DNA of 64,000 nucleotides from an uncultured Acetobacteraceae bacterium (GTDB taxonomy: Bacteria > Pseudomonadota > Alphaproteobacteria > Acetobacterales > Acetobacteraceae). Position 1 is the first letter of the stretch. Each line of letters begins with the position of its first letter. Under the pieces are notes generated by a model. It was not told where the DNA came from. It saw only the letters and a list, made by a program, of their open reading frames with translations, and made no database searches. The translations under genes and the position numbers were made by a program. Shown here one piece after another: positions 55,854-64,000 of the stretch. Location of the stretch: assembly GCA_903895595.1 (NCBI GenBank), contig CAITUP010000033.1, forward strand, positions 1 to 64,000. The letters are read 5' to 3'.

Positions 55854-56028
55854 CGGTGTTTCCTTCGGTCCCAGGCGTGTCCGGTTTTCCGGGTTGGCCC
55901 CTTGTAATATGACTCCGGGGGGCAATGCTACCGGGGCTACGAAGCCGATTGACTCGGGCATTGGCGATTGCCTAGTCTTCGATCCACGGAAGAAAAAGCC
56001 CGTAGATGGGCATAAGGGAGGACGACTG
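55854..56028. other. Divergent promoter region between two importer operons
   Basis: 175 bases between the starts of two binding-protein genes, so both operons are probably controlled from here. A TTGACT at 55949-55954 could be a plus-strand -35 box, but no good -10 box follows at the right distance. GGGAGGA at 56014-56020 is the ribosome site of the plus gene. I could not define an operator. Confidence 0.5.
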
Positions 56029-57270
56029 ATGCCGAGATTCGCGCGCCTGCTTGCCGTCGCCGTACTGGCTGCCATGACCTACGTCCTGCCCGCCGCGGCC
56101 GAAGACACGATCAAGATCGGCTTGATCGATCCGCTGTCCGGCACCTTTGCCCAGCAGGGCGACGCGAATCTGAAGCAATTCAACTACCTCTTCGGCCTCA
56201 TTAACGCGCAAGGCGGTGCGCTCGGCAAAAAAATCGAGATCGTGCCGGTCGACGATAAGCTGCAGCCGGCCGAGGCGCTTATCGCGCTGCAAACCCTGGT
56301 CGATCAGAACGTCAACTTCGTGATGTCCTGCACCGGATCGAACATTGGCGCGGCGCTGATCGACGGTGTTGCCAAGCAGAATGCGCGTAACCCGGATCAC
56401 CGGATCCTGTATTTGAACTGCGGCGCGCTGGCGTCCGACCTGACGAACGACAAGTGCGACTTCTGGCATTTCCGCTTCGACGCCAACACCGGCCAACGGG
56501 CGGAGACGTTGGTGCGCGGCCTGCCGAAGGACCTGAAATCGGTCTATATTCTCGATCAGGATTATCTGTTCGGACAGACGCTGCATCGGGAAACCAAGGA
56601 GAATCTGGCGAAGCGGCGCCCGGATGTTAAGATCGTAGGCGAGGACATGATTCCGCTTGGCAAGGTGAAGGACTTCACGCCCTACATCGCGAAAATCCAG
56701 GCCTCGGGCGCGGAAGCGCTGCTGACCGGCAACTGGGGTCCCGATCTGAACCTCATGATGAAAGCCGCCGTCGATGCCGGGCTGAAACTGCAGTTTTACA
56801 CCTACCTCTCGCACGTGGTCGGCGGCCCGACTTCTGCCGGAGAAACCGGCGACAAGCGGCTGCACACCGTGGTGGAATTCCATCCGAATGTGCCGGCGGA
56901 GCAGAACTCCGCCGCGGGCGAGGAATTCGTGGCTACCTGGCGCAAGGACCACGACTTCGATTTGTTCCAAATGAACAACTACATGATGCTGAAGATGTTG
57001 ACCGCGGCCATTACCAAGGCTGGCTCCACCGATCCGATGAAGGTCGCGCTGGCGCTGGAAGACAGCAGCGCGAAAGACATGATGGGGCACACCTACACGA
57101 TGCGGAAATCCGACCATCAGTTGCTGGAGCCGCTGTACGTCGCCCAGTTCGTCAAGGGCGCGCGCTACGATTCGGAGAAAACCGGGCTGGGCTGGAAGAC
57201 CGACACGGTGGTGGAATCCGCCGATCTGAGCCAGCCGACGAGCTGCCAGATGAAGCGGCCCAAATCGTAA
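56029..57270 (+). CDS. Periplasmic binding protein of a second branched-chain/urea/amide-type importer
   Basis: 413 residues with a cleavable signal ending VLPAAAED. The mature part IKIGLIDPLSGTFAQQGDAN, KIEIVPVDDKLQPAEALIAL and NCGALASDLTNDKCDFWHFR belongs to the type I (Peripla_BP_6-like) binding proteins that feed LivHMGF or UrtBCDE permeases. Two Cys (NCG and KCD) may form a disulfide. It starts a plus-strand operon of five importer genes. Confidence 0.9.
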   Translation: MPRFARLLAVAVLAAMTYVLPAAAEDTIKIGLIDPLSGTFAQQGDANLKQFNYLFGLINAQGGALGKKIEIVPVDDKLQPAEALIALQTLVDQNVNFVMSCTGSNIGAALIDGVAKQNARNPDHRILYLNCGALASDLTNDKCDFWHFRFDANTGQRAETLVRGLPKDLKSVYILDQDYLFGQTLHRETKENLAKRRPDVKIVGEDMIPLGKVKDFTPYIAKIQASGAEALLTGNWGPDLNLMMKAAVDAGLKLQFYTYLSHVVGGPTSAGETGDKRLHTVVEFHPNVPAEQNSAAGEEFVATWRKDHDFDLFQMNNYMMLKMLTAAITKAGSTDPMKVALALEDSSAKDMMGHTYTMRKSDHQLLEPLYVAQFVKGARYDSEKTGLGWKTDTVVESADLSQPTSCQMKRPKS

Positions 57271-57289
57271 CCGCCGCTTCTTCATCGTC

Positions 57290-58237
57290 ATGGAAATCTT
57301 GATTGTCTCGCTGCTGAACGGGCTTGTGTACGGCATGTTGCTGTTCATGCTCGCCAGCGGCCTGACGCTGATCTTCAGCATGATGGGTGTGCTGAATTTC
57401 GCGCACGCCAGCATCTACATGCTGGGAGCGTACTTCGCGTTCGAGGTCAGCCGCTGGGTGGGCTTTATCCCGGCGCTGATTGTCGCGCCGATATTATGCG
57501 GCGCGATCGGCGCGGCCATCGAGATTTTCGGCCTTCGCCGCGTCCATCATAACGGCCACATCGCGGAACTGCTGTTCACCTTCGGGCTGGTGTTCATCAT
57601 CCAGCGAGGGTTGCAGATGATCTGGGGTATGCTGCCGATGCCCTACCGAGTGCCGGCGTTCCTGGATTTCCCTCTGTTTGTTGTCTACGGCGCGAATTTT
57701 CCGGCTTATCGCGGCTTTATGCTGTTGATCTCGGCGGTCATGCTGCTGTCGATTTTCCTGCTCCTGAAAAAGACCCGCATCGGGTTGATTATCCAGGCGG
57801 CGCTGACGCATCCGCAGATGGTGTCCGCGCTGGGGCATAATGTGCCGGTGGTGTTCACGACGGTGTTCGCCGGCGGCTGCCTGCTGGCGGGCCTCGCGGG
57901 TGTGATCGGCGGGAATTACCTTACCACGGAATCCAGCATGGCCGACGCGATGGGGCCGATTGTGTTCGTCGTGGTGGTGTTTGGCGGTCTTGGCTCGTTG
58001 GCCGGGTGCTTCATCGCATCCATCCTGATGGGCATGATCCAGACCTTCGCTGTCGTATTCGACGTCACGCTCGGCGATCTGCTGAAACCGTTCGGGATCG
58101 ATGCCGGCTGGGATAATCTGTTGGGGGAAATCTTCACCGTGCCGATGGCCCGCATCGGCCCGCTGCTGCCCTACGCGATGATGATTCTGATACTCCTGTT
58201 CCGCCCACGGGGCCTCATGGGGACGCGCGATACATGA
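57290..58237 (+). CDS. Branched-chain-type ABC permease (LivH), second importer
   Basis: 315 residues. LFMLASGLTLIFSMMGVLNF and AHASIYMLGAYFAFEVSRWV are the LivH start. Several hydrophobic helices follow, and MVSALGHNVPVVFTTVFAGG contains the coupling region. It overlaps the next gene by 4 bases. Confidence 0.92.
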   Translation: MEILIVSLLNGLVYGMLLFMLASGLTLIFSMMGVLNFAHASIYMLGAYFAFEVSRWVGFIPALIVAPILCGAIGAAIEIFGLRRVHHNGHIAELLFTFGLVFIIQRGLQMIWGMLPMPYRVPAFLDFPLFVVYGANFPAYRGFMLLISAVMLLSIFLLLKKTRIGLIIQAALTHPQMVSALGHNVPVVFTTVFAGGCLLAGLAGVIGGNYLTTESSMADAMGPIVFVVVVFGGLGSLAGCFIASILMGMIQTFAVVFDVTLGDLLKPFGIDAGWDNLLGEIFTVPMARIGPLLPYAMMILILLFRPRGLMGTRDT

Positions 58238-59505
58238 GCGGTTCGGCGGCTAAATGGTGGATCGCGCTGCTGCTGCTGGCGCTGGTACTGCCCTGGGGAT
58301 TCTACGATTGGGCGCATGCCCGTCACTCCGGCTTCATGATCTCCATGCTCAGTCAATGCGGTATGATGGTCATCTTCGCGCTGTCGTACAACATGCTGAT
58401 GGGACAGGCGGGGTTGCTGTCGTTCTGCCATGCGGTGTTCTTCGGCATCGGCGGCTATGTCTGCGCGCATCTGCTGACCGCCATCGGCAAAGGGTTGGCG
58501 ATCCCGATGGAGGCGGTGCCGCTGTTCGGGGGTCTCGCGGGTTTGGCGATGGCCATCGTGTTCGGCTACATGGCCACCAAGCAGCGTGCCACCGCGTTCG
58601 CCATGATCACCATGGGGATCGGAGAGCTGGTCGCCACCGCATCGGTCATGTTCCACCATTTTTTCGGTGGCGAGGGCGGCATCACCACCGACCGCATGAT
58701 CGATAACAGCGTGTTCGGCTTGGCATACTCGCAGGGTATCCAGGTCTATTACCTGATTGTCGCTTGGACCGTGCTGGCTGTCATGGGCATGTATTTCCTG
58801 ACGCAAACGCCGCTGGGGCGCATGGCGAATGCCTGCCGCGACAATTTCGAGCGGGCACAGTTCGTCGGTTACGACCCCAAGATCGTGCGCTTCGTGCAGT
58901 TCGCTCTGTCCGGGTTTTTTGCCGGGATCGGCGGGGCGCTGTACGCCGTGACCTATGAGATCATGACCTTCGACGCGCTGTCGGCGCCGCTGTCGGCGAA
59001 CGCGCTGCTGATGGCCTATATCGGCGGCACGACGGTGTTCGCCGGCCCGATCCTGGGCGCGGTGCTGATCACGGTGCTGCAGAGTTATATCAGCCTGCTG
59101 TCGAACTCCTGGCTGGTTTATGTGGGCGTGCTGTTCATCGCGATGGTAACGTTCGTGCCGGCGGGGCTGGCGGGGATTATCCTTGCACACAAGCCGATTC
59201 AGCAGGCCGGGCGGATGGGGCGCCTGACGGTGCCGTATCTGCGGCTGGTTATTCCGGCGCTGGCGGTCGTGTTCGGGTTCATCGGGATGGTGGAGTTGCT
59301 CTCGTTCCTGACGATCGGCGCCGCGCAGGGGAAGAAGCTGGTGCTGGCGGGGGCCACGATCGATGTCACGGCGTTCATGCCCTGGGCGGTGTCGGTCGTT
59401 TGTCTGTTCGGCGGCGGTGCTTGGCTGCGGCTGGAGTCGCGGGTGTTCAGCCGAGTGTGGGAGCAGGTGACGCTGGAAATCAAGGCGCGGGAGGCGGTGC
59501 GATGA
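58234..59505 (+). CDS. Branched-chain-type ABC permease (LivM), second importer, with C-terminal extension
   Basis: 423 residues, about 100 longer than usual LivM. The core is normal: SYNMLMGQAGLLSFCHAVFF, ANACRDNFERAQFVGYDPKI and YIGGTTVFAGPILGAVLITV. After the core there are two more hydrophobic segments (LRLVIPALAVVFGFIGMVEL and AFMPWAVSVVCLFGGGAWLR). Such extensions exist in some LivM proteins. Overlaps the LivG gene by 4 bases. Confidence 0.92.
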   Translation: MSGSAAKWWIALLLLALVLPWGFYDWAHARHSGFMISMLSQCGMMVIFALSYNMLMGQAGLLSFCHAVFFGIGGYVCAHLLTAIGKGLAIPMEAVPLFGGLAGLAMAIVFGYMATKQRATAFAMITMGIGELVATASVMFHHFFGGEGGITTDRMIDNSVFGLAYSQGIQVYYLIVAWTVLAVMGMYFLTQTPLGRMANACRDNFERAQFVGYDPKIVRFVQFALSGFFAGIGGALYAVTYEIMTFDALSAPLSANALLMAYIGGTTVFAGPILGAVLITVLQSYISLLSNSWLVYVGVLFIAMVTFVPAGLAGIILAHKPIQQAGRMGRLTVPYLRLVIPALAVVFGFIGMVELLSFLTIGAAQGKKLVLAGATIDVTAFMPWAVSVVCLFGGGAWLRLESRVFSRVWEQVTLEIKAREAVR

Positions 59506-60248
59506 CCGCTCTCGTTCTCCGCGATGTCCGCAAGAATTTCGGCCCCACGGAAATCATCCGGGGCGTTAACCTGTCCATCGACGCGGGTGAACGCCATTGC
59601 ATCATCGGCCCCAACGGCGCCGGCAAAACCACGCTGTTCAACCTGATCAGCGGCCGGTTTCCGATTTCCTCCGGCGAAATCGCCCTGAACGGCGCCCGCA
59701 TCGACCAGTTGCCGCCGCATAAAATCAACCGGATGGGGCTGTCGCGCAGTTTCCAGATCACTTCCATATTCCACCGCCTGTCGGTGTTCGAAAACCTGCG
59801 CTGCGCGTTGCTGTGGAGCACCGGCTACCGCTACTCCTTCTGGTCGCCCCTATGGCGCCAGAAAGGCCTGAACGAGCGGGCCGAGCATCTGCTGGAAGAT
59901 CTGAATTTGACCAGTCGCCGGGACATCCAGGCTGGGCTGTTGTCCTATGCCGAACAGCGCGCGCTGGAGATCGGGATGACTATCGCCGGTGGTGCGAACG
60001 TCATTCTGCTCGACGAACCGACGGCGGGCATGAGCAACACCGAAACCGACTACGCCATGGCGCTGATCCGCCGCGTCACCCATGGCAAAACGCTGCTGAT
60101 GGTGGAACACGACATGAAGGTGGTGTTCGACCTCGCCGATACGATCACGGTGCTGGTGTACGGTCAGGTCATCGCCTCCGGCCCGCCCGCCGAAGTCCGA
60201 GCCAGCAAAGCCGTGCAGGAAGCCTATTTGGGAGCGTTGGAAGAATGA
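59502..60248 (+). CDS. Branched-chain-type ABC ATPase (LivG), second importer
   Basis: 248 residues. Walker A is GPNGAGKTT (36-44), the Q-loop SRSFQITSIFHRLSVFENLR, the signature-like LLSYAEQRALEIGMT, Walker B NVILLDEPTAGMSNTETDYA and the switch His LLMVEHDMKVVFDLAD. The stop overlaps the next ATG (ATGA). Confidence 0.93.
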   Translation: MTALVLRDVRKNFGPTEIIRGVNLSIDAGERHCIIGPNGAGKTTLFNLISGRFPISSGEIALNGARIDQLPPHKINRMGLSRSFQITSIFHRLSVFENLRCALLWSTGYRYSFWSPLWRQKGLNERAEHLLEDLNLTSRRDIQAGLLSYAEQRALEIGMTIAGGANVILLDEPTAGMSNTETDYAMALIRRVTHGKTLLMVEHDMKVVFDLADTITVLVYGQVIASGPPAEVRASKAVQEAYLGALEE

Positions 60249-60943
60249 TTCTGTCCATTCGCGACCTGCATGCTTTTTACGGGCAGAGCCATATTCTGCA
60301 CGGCGTCGACCTCGACGTGGCAGAAGGCGAAATCGTCAGTCTGCTCGGGCGTAACGGCGTCGGGCGGTCCACGCTGTGCAAGGCGATCATGGGGCTGCTG
60401 CCGCCGCAGGGATCGGTGCGATACCGCGACAAGGAAATGGTGGGCTTGCGCGCCGACCTGATCGCCCGCGCCGGGATCGGCTACGTGCCGGAGGACCGGC
60501 AGGTTTTTCCGACGCTGACGGTGCGGCAGAACCTGGAACTCGGCCTGAAGCGTGCCGGGAAATTCGGGCGCTGGACGTTCGACGACGTGTTTCGGCTGTT
60601 TCCCAATCTGGCGGCGCGCCAGAATAACCCCGCCGGCGTGCTGTCGGGCGGGGAGCAGCAGATGCTGACCATGTGCCGCACCCTGATGGGCGATCCCGAT
60701 CTTGTCCTGATCGACGAACCGACCGAGGGTCTGGCGCCGCTGCTGGTCGAACAGGTGGGCGTACTCCTGGCCGAAATCGCCAGCCGTGGCGTGGCGATTT
60801 TGCTGGTGGAACAGAAGCTGACGATCGCGCTGAAAATCTCCCACCGGCTATACGTGATGGGCCATGGAAAGATCGTGTTCGAAGGCACGCCCGACGATCT
60901 GAACGCCAACGCCGGTGTCAGGCAGGAGTGGCTGGAGGTCTGA
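60245..60943 (+). CDS. Branched-chain-type ABC ATPase (LivF), second importer, with Walker A Arg in place of Lys
   Basis: 232 residues. The P-loop reads GRNGVGRST (35-43): Arg41 (codon CGG, 60365-60367) stands where most ATPases have the phosphate-binding Lys. The rest is normal, with VLSGGEQQMLTMCRTLM, LVLIDEPTEGLAPLLVEQVG and VAILLVEQKLTIAL. Some LivF proteins are known to have this Arg, so activity may be retained, or only the LivG partner may hydrolyse ATP. The 3' end overlaps the convergent gene by 26 bases. Confidence 0.93.
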   Translation: MILSIRDLHAFYGQSHILHGVDLDVAEGEIVSLLGRNGVGRSTLCKAIMGLLPPQGSVRYRDKEMVGLRADLIARAGIGYVPEDRQVFPTLTVRQNLELGLKRAGKFGRWTFDDVFRLFPNLAARQNNPAGVLSGGEQQMLTMCRTLMGDPDLVLIDEPTEGLAPLLVEQVGVLLAEIASRGVAILLVEQKLTIALKISHRLYVMGHGKIVFEGTPDDLNANAGVRQEWLEV

Positions 60944-62099
60944 TCCCCGCCGCAGCGTCCACGCAGGCCCATACCAGAGATTGGGCGATCGGGTAGGTAC
61001 GGCGGCCGTCCATGTGATGCTCCGCCCCCTTCGCCTCCGGGATGATGTATTCCTGGCGAACAACGCCGTCTTCTCCCAAAAACGGTGTCAACGCTTCGAT
61101 ATAATCGGCGTACAACACCCAGGCCGCGAACCGCAGCCGTTCGTTGAAATAGGCGTGAATCGCCGTGCGGTCCGCCAGACCCGCCATTTCGAAGGTACGC
61201 AGACGCATGAACAGCTGGTGCGACGTCAGCTTGCTTTCGCGATTGACGATGTCGTCCGTGACATAACCTCCGCGCAAAGCGTCATCGGAAAGGACGGGTG
61301 GAAAGACCGAAATTAAAGAGATGGGGGGCCGGTTCGGCCGCCCTGGCAGGCTCCCCAGAAATGCCGCGTAACGGTCTACGGTTTCGTCGCAGAAGCGCCG
61401 GTAATCGTCGAGGTCCAGCCTCGGCCGGTTCTCGTCGACCCGGTTGTAGTTATACACGAACTCCAGATCGACCTGCCCGAACTGCAACAGGAACGGCACC
61501 TGTTCGATGCCGGGCAATGCCTGGATCGCCGCGACGACGTCTCGCAGCATATTGCCGTAGCCGGACACCGACTCGGGATTGGCCAACCCGCGTGCCGATC
61601 CGGCCGAACAGGGGATATGAATCGGTAAAAGCCAGGCGTCGTCGCGGCCGGTGCCATGGACAAACCATCCGGCGTGACTATCGCCCGCGATGAAATACGG
61701 GCGCGCCCCGGCCTCCCGCAGCGCTCGTACCGCGGGCCAGCGTTCCGCGATATAGGCGCCCGATTTGGTGTCCTTCGGGTCGAACAAATGCCCCCCGAGG
61801 GAAGCCAGCAGGTGCACGCGCAACCATCTATTGCTAATCGGCAACCGTGCCAGGGCCAGTAAGGCCCGATGGTCGAGGATCATCGGAACCGACCGCCGCT
61901 CTCTCAGTCCATTCTTGAAAAAATGCGCGAGCGCCTGCGTGGGGTCGAACCCCCGGGCGGCGAGATCGCCAAACCGATCGCGATAGGCGCTCGGCGAGAA
62001 GCCCGTTCGCAACAGCAGATCGATGAATTCCGCCGCTGGCGCCGGCTCGCAAACTCCGGCGAAAACCGACGCATCGATAAGGTCGCGTTCAGGGTTCAT
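60918..62099 (-). CDS. Conserved-looking protein of unknown function, possible SGNH-type hydrolase
   Basis: 393 residues, not recognised. The N-terminal 70 residues resemble a small helical domain with LLRTGFSPSAYRDRFGDLAA and FDPTQALAHFFKNGLRERR, a pattern seen at the start of polysaccharide-associated proteins. The middle has ARPYFIAGDSHAGWF (a GDSH motif like block I of SGNH hydrolases), FLLQFGQVDLEFVYN (a possible block III) and a C-terminal EHHMDGRRTY. These three points suggest a GDSL/SGNH-like fold. No signal peptide is apparent. Neighbours give no clue. Confidence 0.6.
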   Translation of the reverse strand: MNPERDLIDASVFAGVCEPAPAAEFIDLLLRTGFSPSAYRDRFGDLAARGFDPTQALAHFFKNGLRERRSVPMILDHRALLALARLPISNRWLRVHLLASLGGHLFDPKDTKSGAYIAERWPAVRALREAGARPYFIAGDSHAGWFVHGTGRDDAWLLPIHIPCSAGSARGLANPESVSGYGNMLRDVVAAIQALPGIEQVPFLLQFGQVDLEFVYNYNRVDENRPRLDLDDYRRFCDETVDRYAAFLGSLPGRPNRPPISLISVFPPVLSDDALRGGYVTDDIVNRESKLTSHQLFMRLRTFEMAGLADRTAIHAYFNERLRFAAWVLYADYIEALTPFLGEDGVVRQEYIIPEAKGAEHHMDGRRTYPIAQSLVWACVDAAAGIRPPATPA

Positions 62100-62147
62100 G
62101 CACCATTTTGGGGCTGATTTCGGACGCGGTGGGTCCCGGACAGACGC

Positions 62148-63272
62148 TCAGGTTACCCCGAACACCGCCTTCGCGTTGTTCAGGAACACGGCCCGCCGCT
62201 GCTCTTCCGTCATTTTCATCGGCAGGGCGTGTTGCGGATCGTCGAAATCCCAATGCGGGTAGTCGGTGGCGAACAGGATGCGGTCCCAGCCGATCCAGTC
62301 GAAGATTTCCGATAACTGGCTGCGGGGTTCCGGTTCCTCGATGGGCTGCGTCGTGAACCAGATGTTGGAGCGCAGATACTCCGACGGCAGGCGCTTCAGA
62401 TGCGGCAGCTCCTGCTTCAGCTTCTTGTACTGCGCGTCCATCCGCCACCCGAGCGCGGCGGCCCAAGAGACGCCGCCTTCGATGAGGACGACTTTGAGGG
62501 TCGGGAAGCGTTCGAACACGCCTTCCAGGATCAGGCTGACGGTCAGGGCCTGCTGGGCCTGGGAATGACCGACCATTTCCTCCAGATAGTAGGAACCCCA
62601 GCCGGACGATGTGATGGCGTTGCCGCCGTAGCCGAAGGCGTGGATGCCGATGGGCAGGTTCGCGGCGACCGCGGCTTCGTAGATCGGCCAGTACTGGCGC
62701 TGCCCCAGCGGCGCGGCGGTGCGCGACAGCATCAGGACCTGCGCGAAATTCTTGTCGCCGGCGCGGCGTTCGATTTCCTTCACGGAAGCGGCGGCGTCCT
62801 CGTACGGGATCACCACGGAGCCTTTCAGGCGGGCGTCCTGCGATGTCCATTCCGCCTTCTGCCATTCGTTCGTGGCGTGCGTGATGGCGTTGGACAGGTC
62901 CAGGTTCATCGCGCCCTGGCCGGAGGTCAGGGGGTTCAGAATGCCCAGCGTGACGTTGTTTGGGTCCAGATGCTGCTGCGCCATGAACTCCAGATCGCTG
63001 CCGGGCTGCTTGCCGGGCGGCCACGCGTCGATGCGGGACGCCTGCGGTTGGCCTTTGGGGTAGGCGGAGCCTTTCTCCCACGGCTGGCGGTAGGTCATGC
63101 CGAACGCTTCGACGTGTTCCTGCCACTGCTTGGACAGGTACGGGTACAGCGACTTGGAGATGCCGCCGATGCCGGCACCGGCCGGGCGGGGGTGGATGTC
63201 GCAGTCGGCGATCGCCAGCCGGGACGCGGCGGCGGGTTGCGCGGTCGGGCGGATCAGGGTGTCGGCGGTCAT
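62148..63272 (-). CDS. Amidohydrolase family protein (amidohydrolase_2 type)
   Basis: 374 residues. It has the metal-binding start IADCDIHPRP, a TIM-barrel middle with LPIGIHAFGYGGNAITSSGW, and RILFATDYPHWDFDDP near the C-terminus with the conserved Asp. This family holds decarboxylases and hydrolases of cyclic carboxylic acids. It overlaps the start of the next gene (GTCATG region) by 4 bases, and the two are paralogues. Confidence 0.92.
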   Translation of the reverse strand: MTADTLIRPTAQPAAASRLAIADCDIHPRPAGAGIGGISKSLYPYLSKQWQEHVEAFGMTYRQPWEKGSAYPKGQPQASRIDAWPPGKQPGSDLEFMAQQHLDPNNVTLGILNPLTSGQGAMNLDLSNAITHATNEWQKAEWTSQDARLKGSVVIPYEDAAASVKEIERRAGDKNFAQVLMLSRTAAPLGQRQYWPIYEAAVAANLPIGIHAFGYGGNAITSSGWGSYYLEEMVGHSQAQQALTVSLILEGVFERFPTLKVVLIEGGVSWAAALGWRMDAQYKKLKQELPHLKRLPSEYLRSNIWFTTQPIEEPEPRSQLSEIFDWIGWDRILFATDYPHWDFDDPQHALPMKMTEEQRRAVFLNNAKAVFGVT

Positions 63273-64000
63273 GTCCGGGTTGCTCCCATTTCTTGTAGCC
63301 GAGGATAGGTACGCAGCGGGTTCTCCGCCATGATTTTATGCGCCAGCGCCTTGTCGAAGCCGTCGGGCATGGCGCCCTGGCCGTCGAACTGCCAGTGCGG
63401 GTAATCGGTGGAGAACAGGATCATCTCGTCCGACCCCATATGCTCCATCAGGCGCATTACGCCGCCTTCGTCGGGTGGGCCATCGAAGGGTTGCAACGTC
63501 AGCCGCACCCGGTCGCGCACGATCGATGCCGGGGGATCGCTGACCCAGGGGATTTCGCTCCGCAGGCCTTTCCAGAACTTCGTCAGGCGCCAGAGATAGG
63601 CGGGCAACCAGCTCACGCCGGATTCCATCAGCACGACGGTGAGGGCGGGGAATTTGGCGAACACGCCCTCGGCCATCAGGCTGGTCAGTTGCGATTGAAA
63701 GCCGGGGGCCTGATTGACGTAATCTTCGGTGTAATACGACGGCCAGCCGACGGGGGTGACGGGATGGCGATAGGTGCTGCCGGCGTGGATGCCGATGGGC
63801 AGTCCGTGTTTCTCCGCCGCCGCGTAAATTGGCCAGTTCTGCCGGCGCCCGAGCGGGATTTCGCCGCCGACGAGGAGCAGGATCTGGACGAAGCGCTTGT
63901 CGGGGGCGCAACGTTCGATTTCCTCGACCGCGCGTTCCGGGTTTTGGGTGGGGACGACGATCGACGCGCGTAAGCGGCTGTCTTTATCCAGCCACTCCCG
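63269..64000 (-). CDS. Amidohydrolase family protein, 5' end beyond the window
   Basis: The reverse frame is open from the window edge to the stop at 63269, giving the last 243 residues. Seen: FVQILLLVGGEIPLGRRQNW, KHGLPIGIHAGSTYRHPVTP, MAEGVFAKFPALTVVLMESG and MILFSTDYPHWQFDGQGAMP. It aligns along its length with the neighbour at 62148-63272, so the pair arose by duplication. The metal-binding N-terminus is outside the window. Confidence 0.9.
   Translation of the reverse strand, partial: REWLDKDSRLRASIVVPTQNPERAVEEIERCAPDKRFVQILLLVGGEIPLGRRQNWPIYAAAEKHGLPIGIHAGSTYRHPVTPVGWPSYYTEDYVNQAPGFQSQLTSLMAEGVFAKFPALTVVLMESGVSWLPAYLWRLTKFWKGLRSEIPWVSDPPASIVRDRVRLTLQPFDGPPDEGGVMRLMEHMGSDEMILFSTDYPHWQFDGQGAMPDGFDKALAHKIMAENPLRTYPRLQEMGATRT

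Overview
The window is GC-rich, gene-dense chromosomal DNA with long antisense open frames. It reads as an alphaproteobacterium, most likely of the Acetobacteraceae type. The evidence is a set of gene orders typical of Alphaproteobacteria: hisD, then infA-maf-RNase E/G-yacG; bamD-recN-ligA; purN-purM next to a PerM-type permease and hdaA. A small aa3-type cytochrome oxidase subunit IV gene fits the same picture. The taxon is inferred from content only. I saw no rRNA, tRNA, CRISPR array, transposase or phage gene. No gene-free stretch exceeds 300 bases.

Layout. 1-1980: the start of a large glycine-rich surface protein (cut by the window edge), a glycosyltransferase and a small FlaG-like protein. 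2067-13698: a catabolic block with three MmgE/PrpD proteins, an HpaB-type flavin monooxygenase, a complete Fe(III)-type ABC importer, an enoyl-CoA hydratase and a short-chain dehydrogenase. A broken colicin-E3-like toxin gene with a coupled small downstream gene sits between two of the PrpD genes. 13869-15202: a globin-coupled chemoreceptor split by a one-base frameshift. 15456-19004: housekeeping (hisD, infA, maf, RNase E/G, yacG, rpmJ).

19063-23407: a minus-strand set with an alcohol dehydrogenase, a sulfotransferase-like protein, a Rieske oxygenase alpha subunit, a short-chain dehydrogenase and a GYD protein. 23460-29667: surface polysaccharide genes (two GT2, a sugar-phosphate transferase, GtrA, a GT4 and a divergent GT9). 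29657-30845: a DsrE-like protein overlapping a ThiF/MoeB protein. 30929-36379: bamD, recN and ligA, with a VapBC-type module inserted. 36413-38605: a D-tartrate dehydratase (tarD) and a short acyl-CoA dehydrogenase. 38644-39188: a YefM/YoeB-type module. 39268-44561: ndk, DoxX, coxIV, purN, purM, a CDP-alcohol phosphatidyltransferase, a PerM-type permease and hdaA.

44521-64000: a transport and catabolism region. One minus-strand operon (55853 down to 44521) encodes a full branched-chain-type ABC importer followed by an Asp/Glu/hydantoin racemase-like protein, an FAD oxidoreductase, both hydantoinase/oxoprolinase subunits and an acyl-CoA dehydrogenase. A second full importer (56029-60943) diverges from it. 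Downstream lie a protein of unknown function and two tandem amidohydrolases, the last cut by the window end. The arrangement suggests uptake and ring or amide opening of unidentified nitrogenous or organic acids.

Palindromic repeats with the core GTCATGGTCGGG occur at four sites, and two of them create false N-terminal extensions of neighbouring genes.
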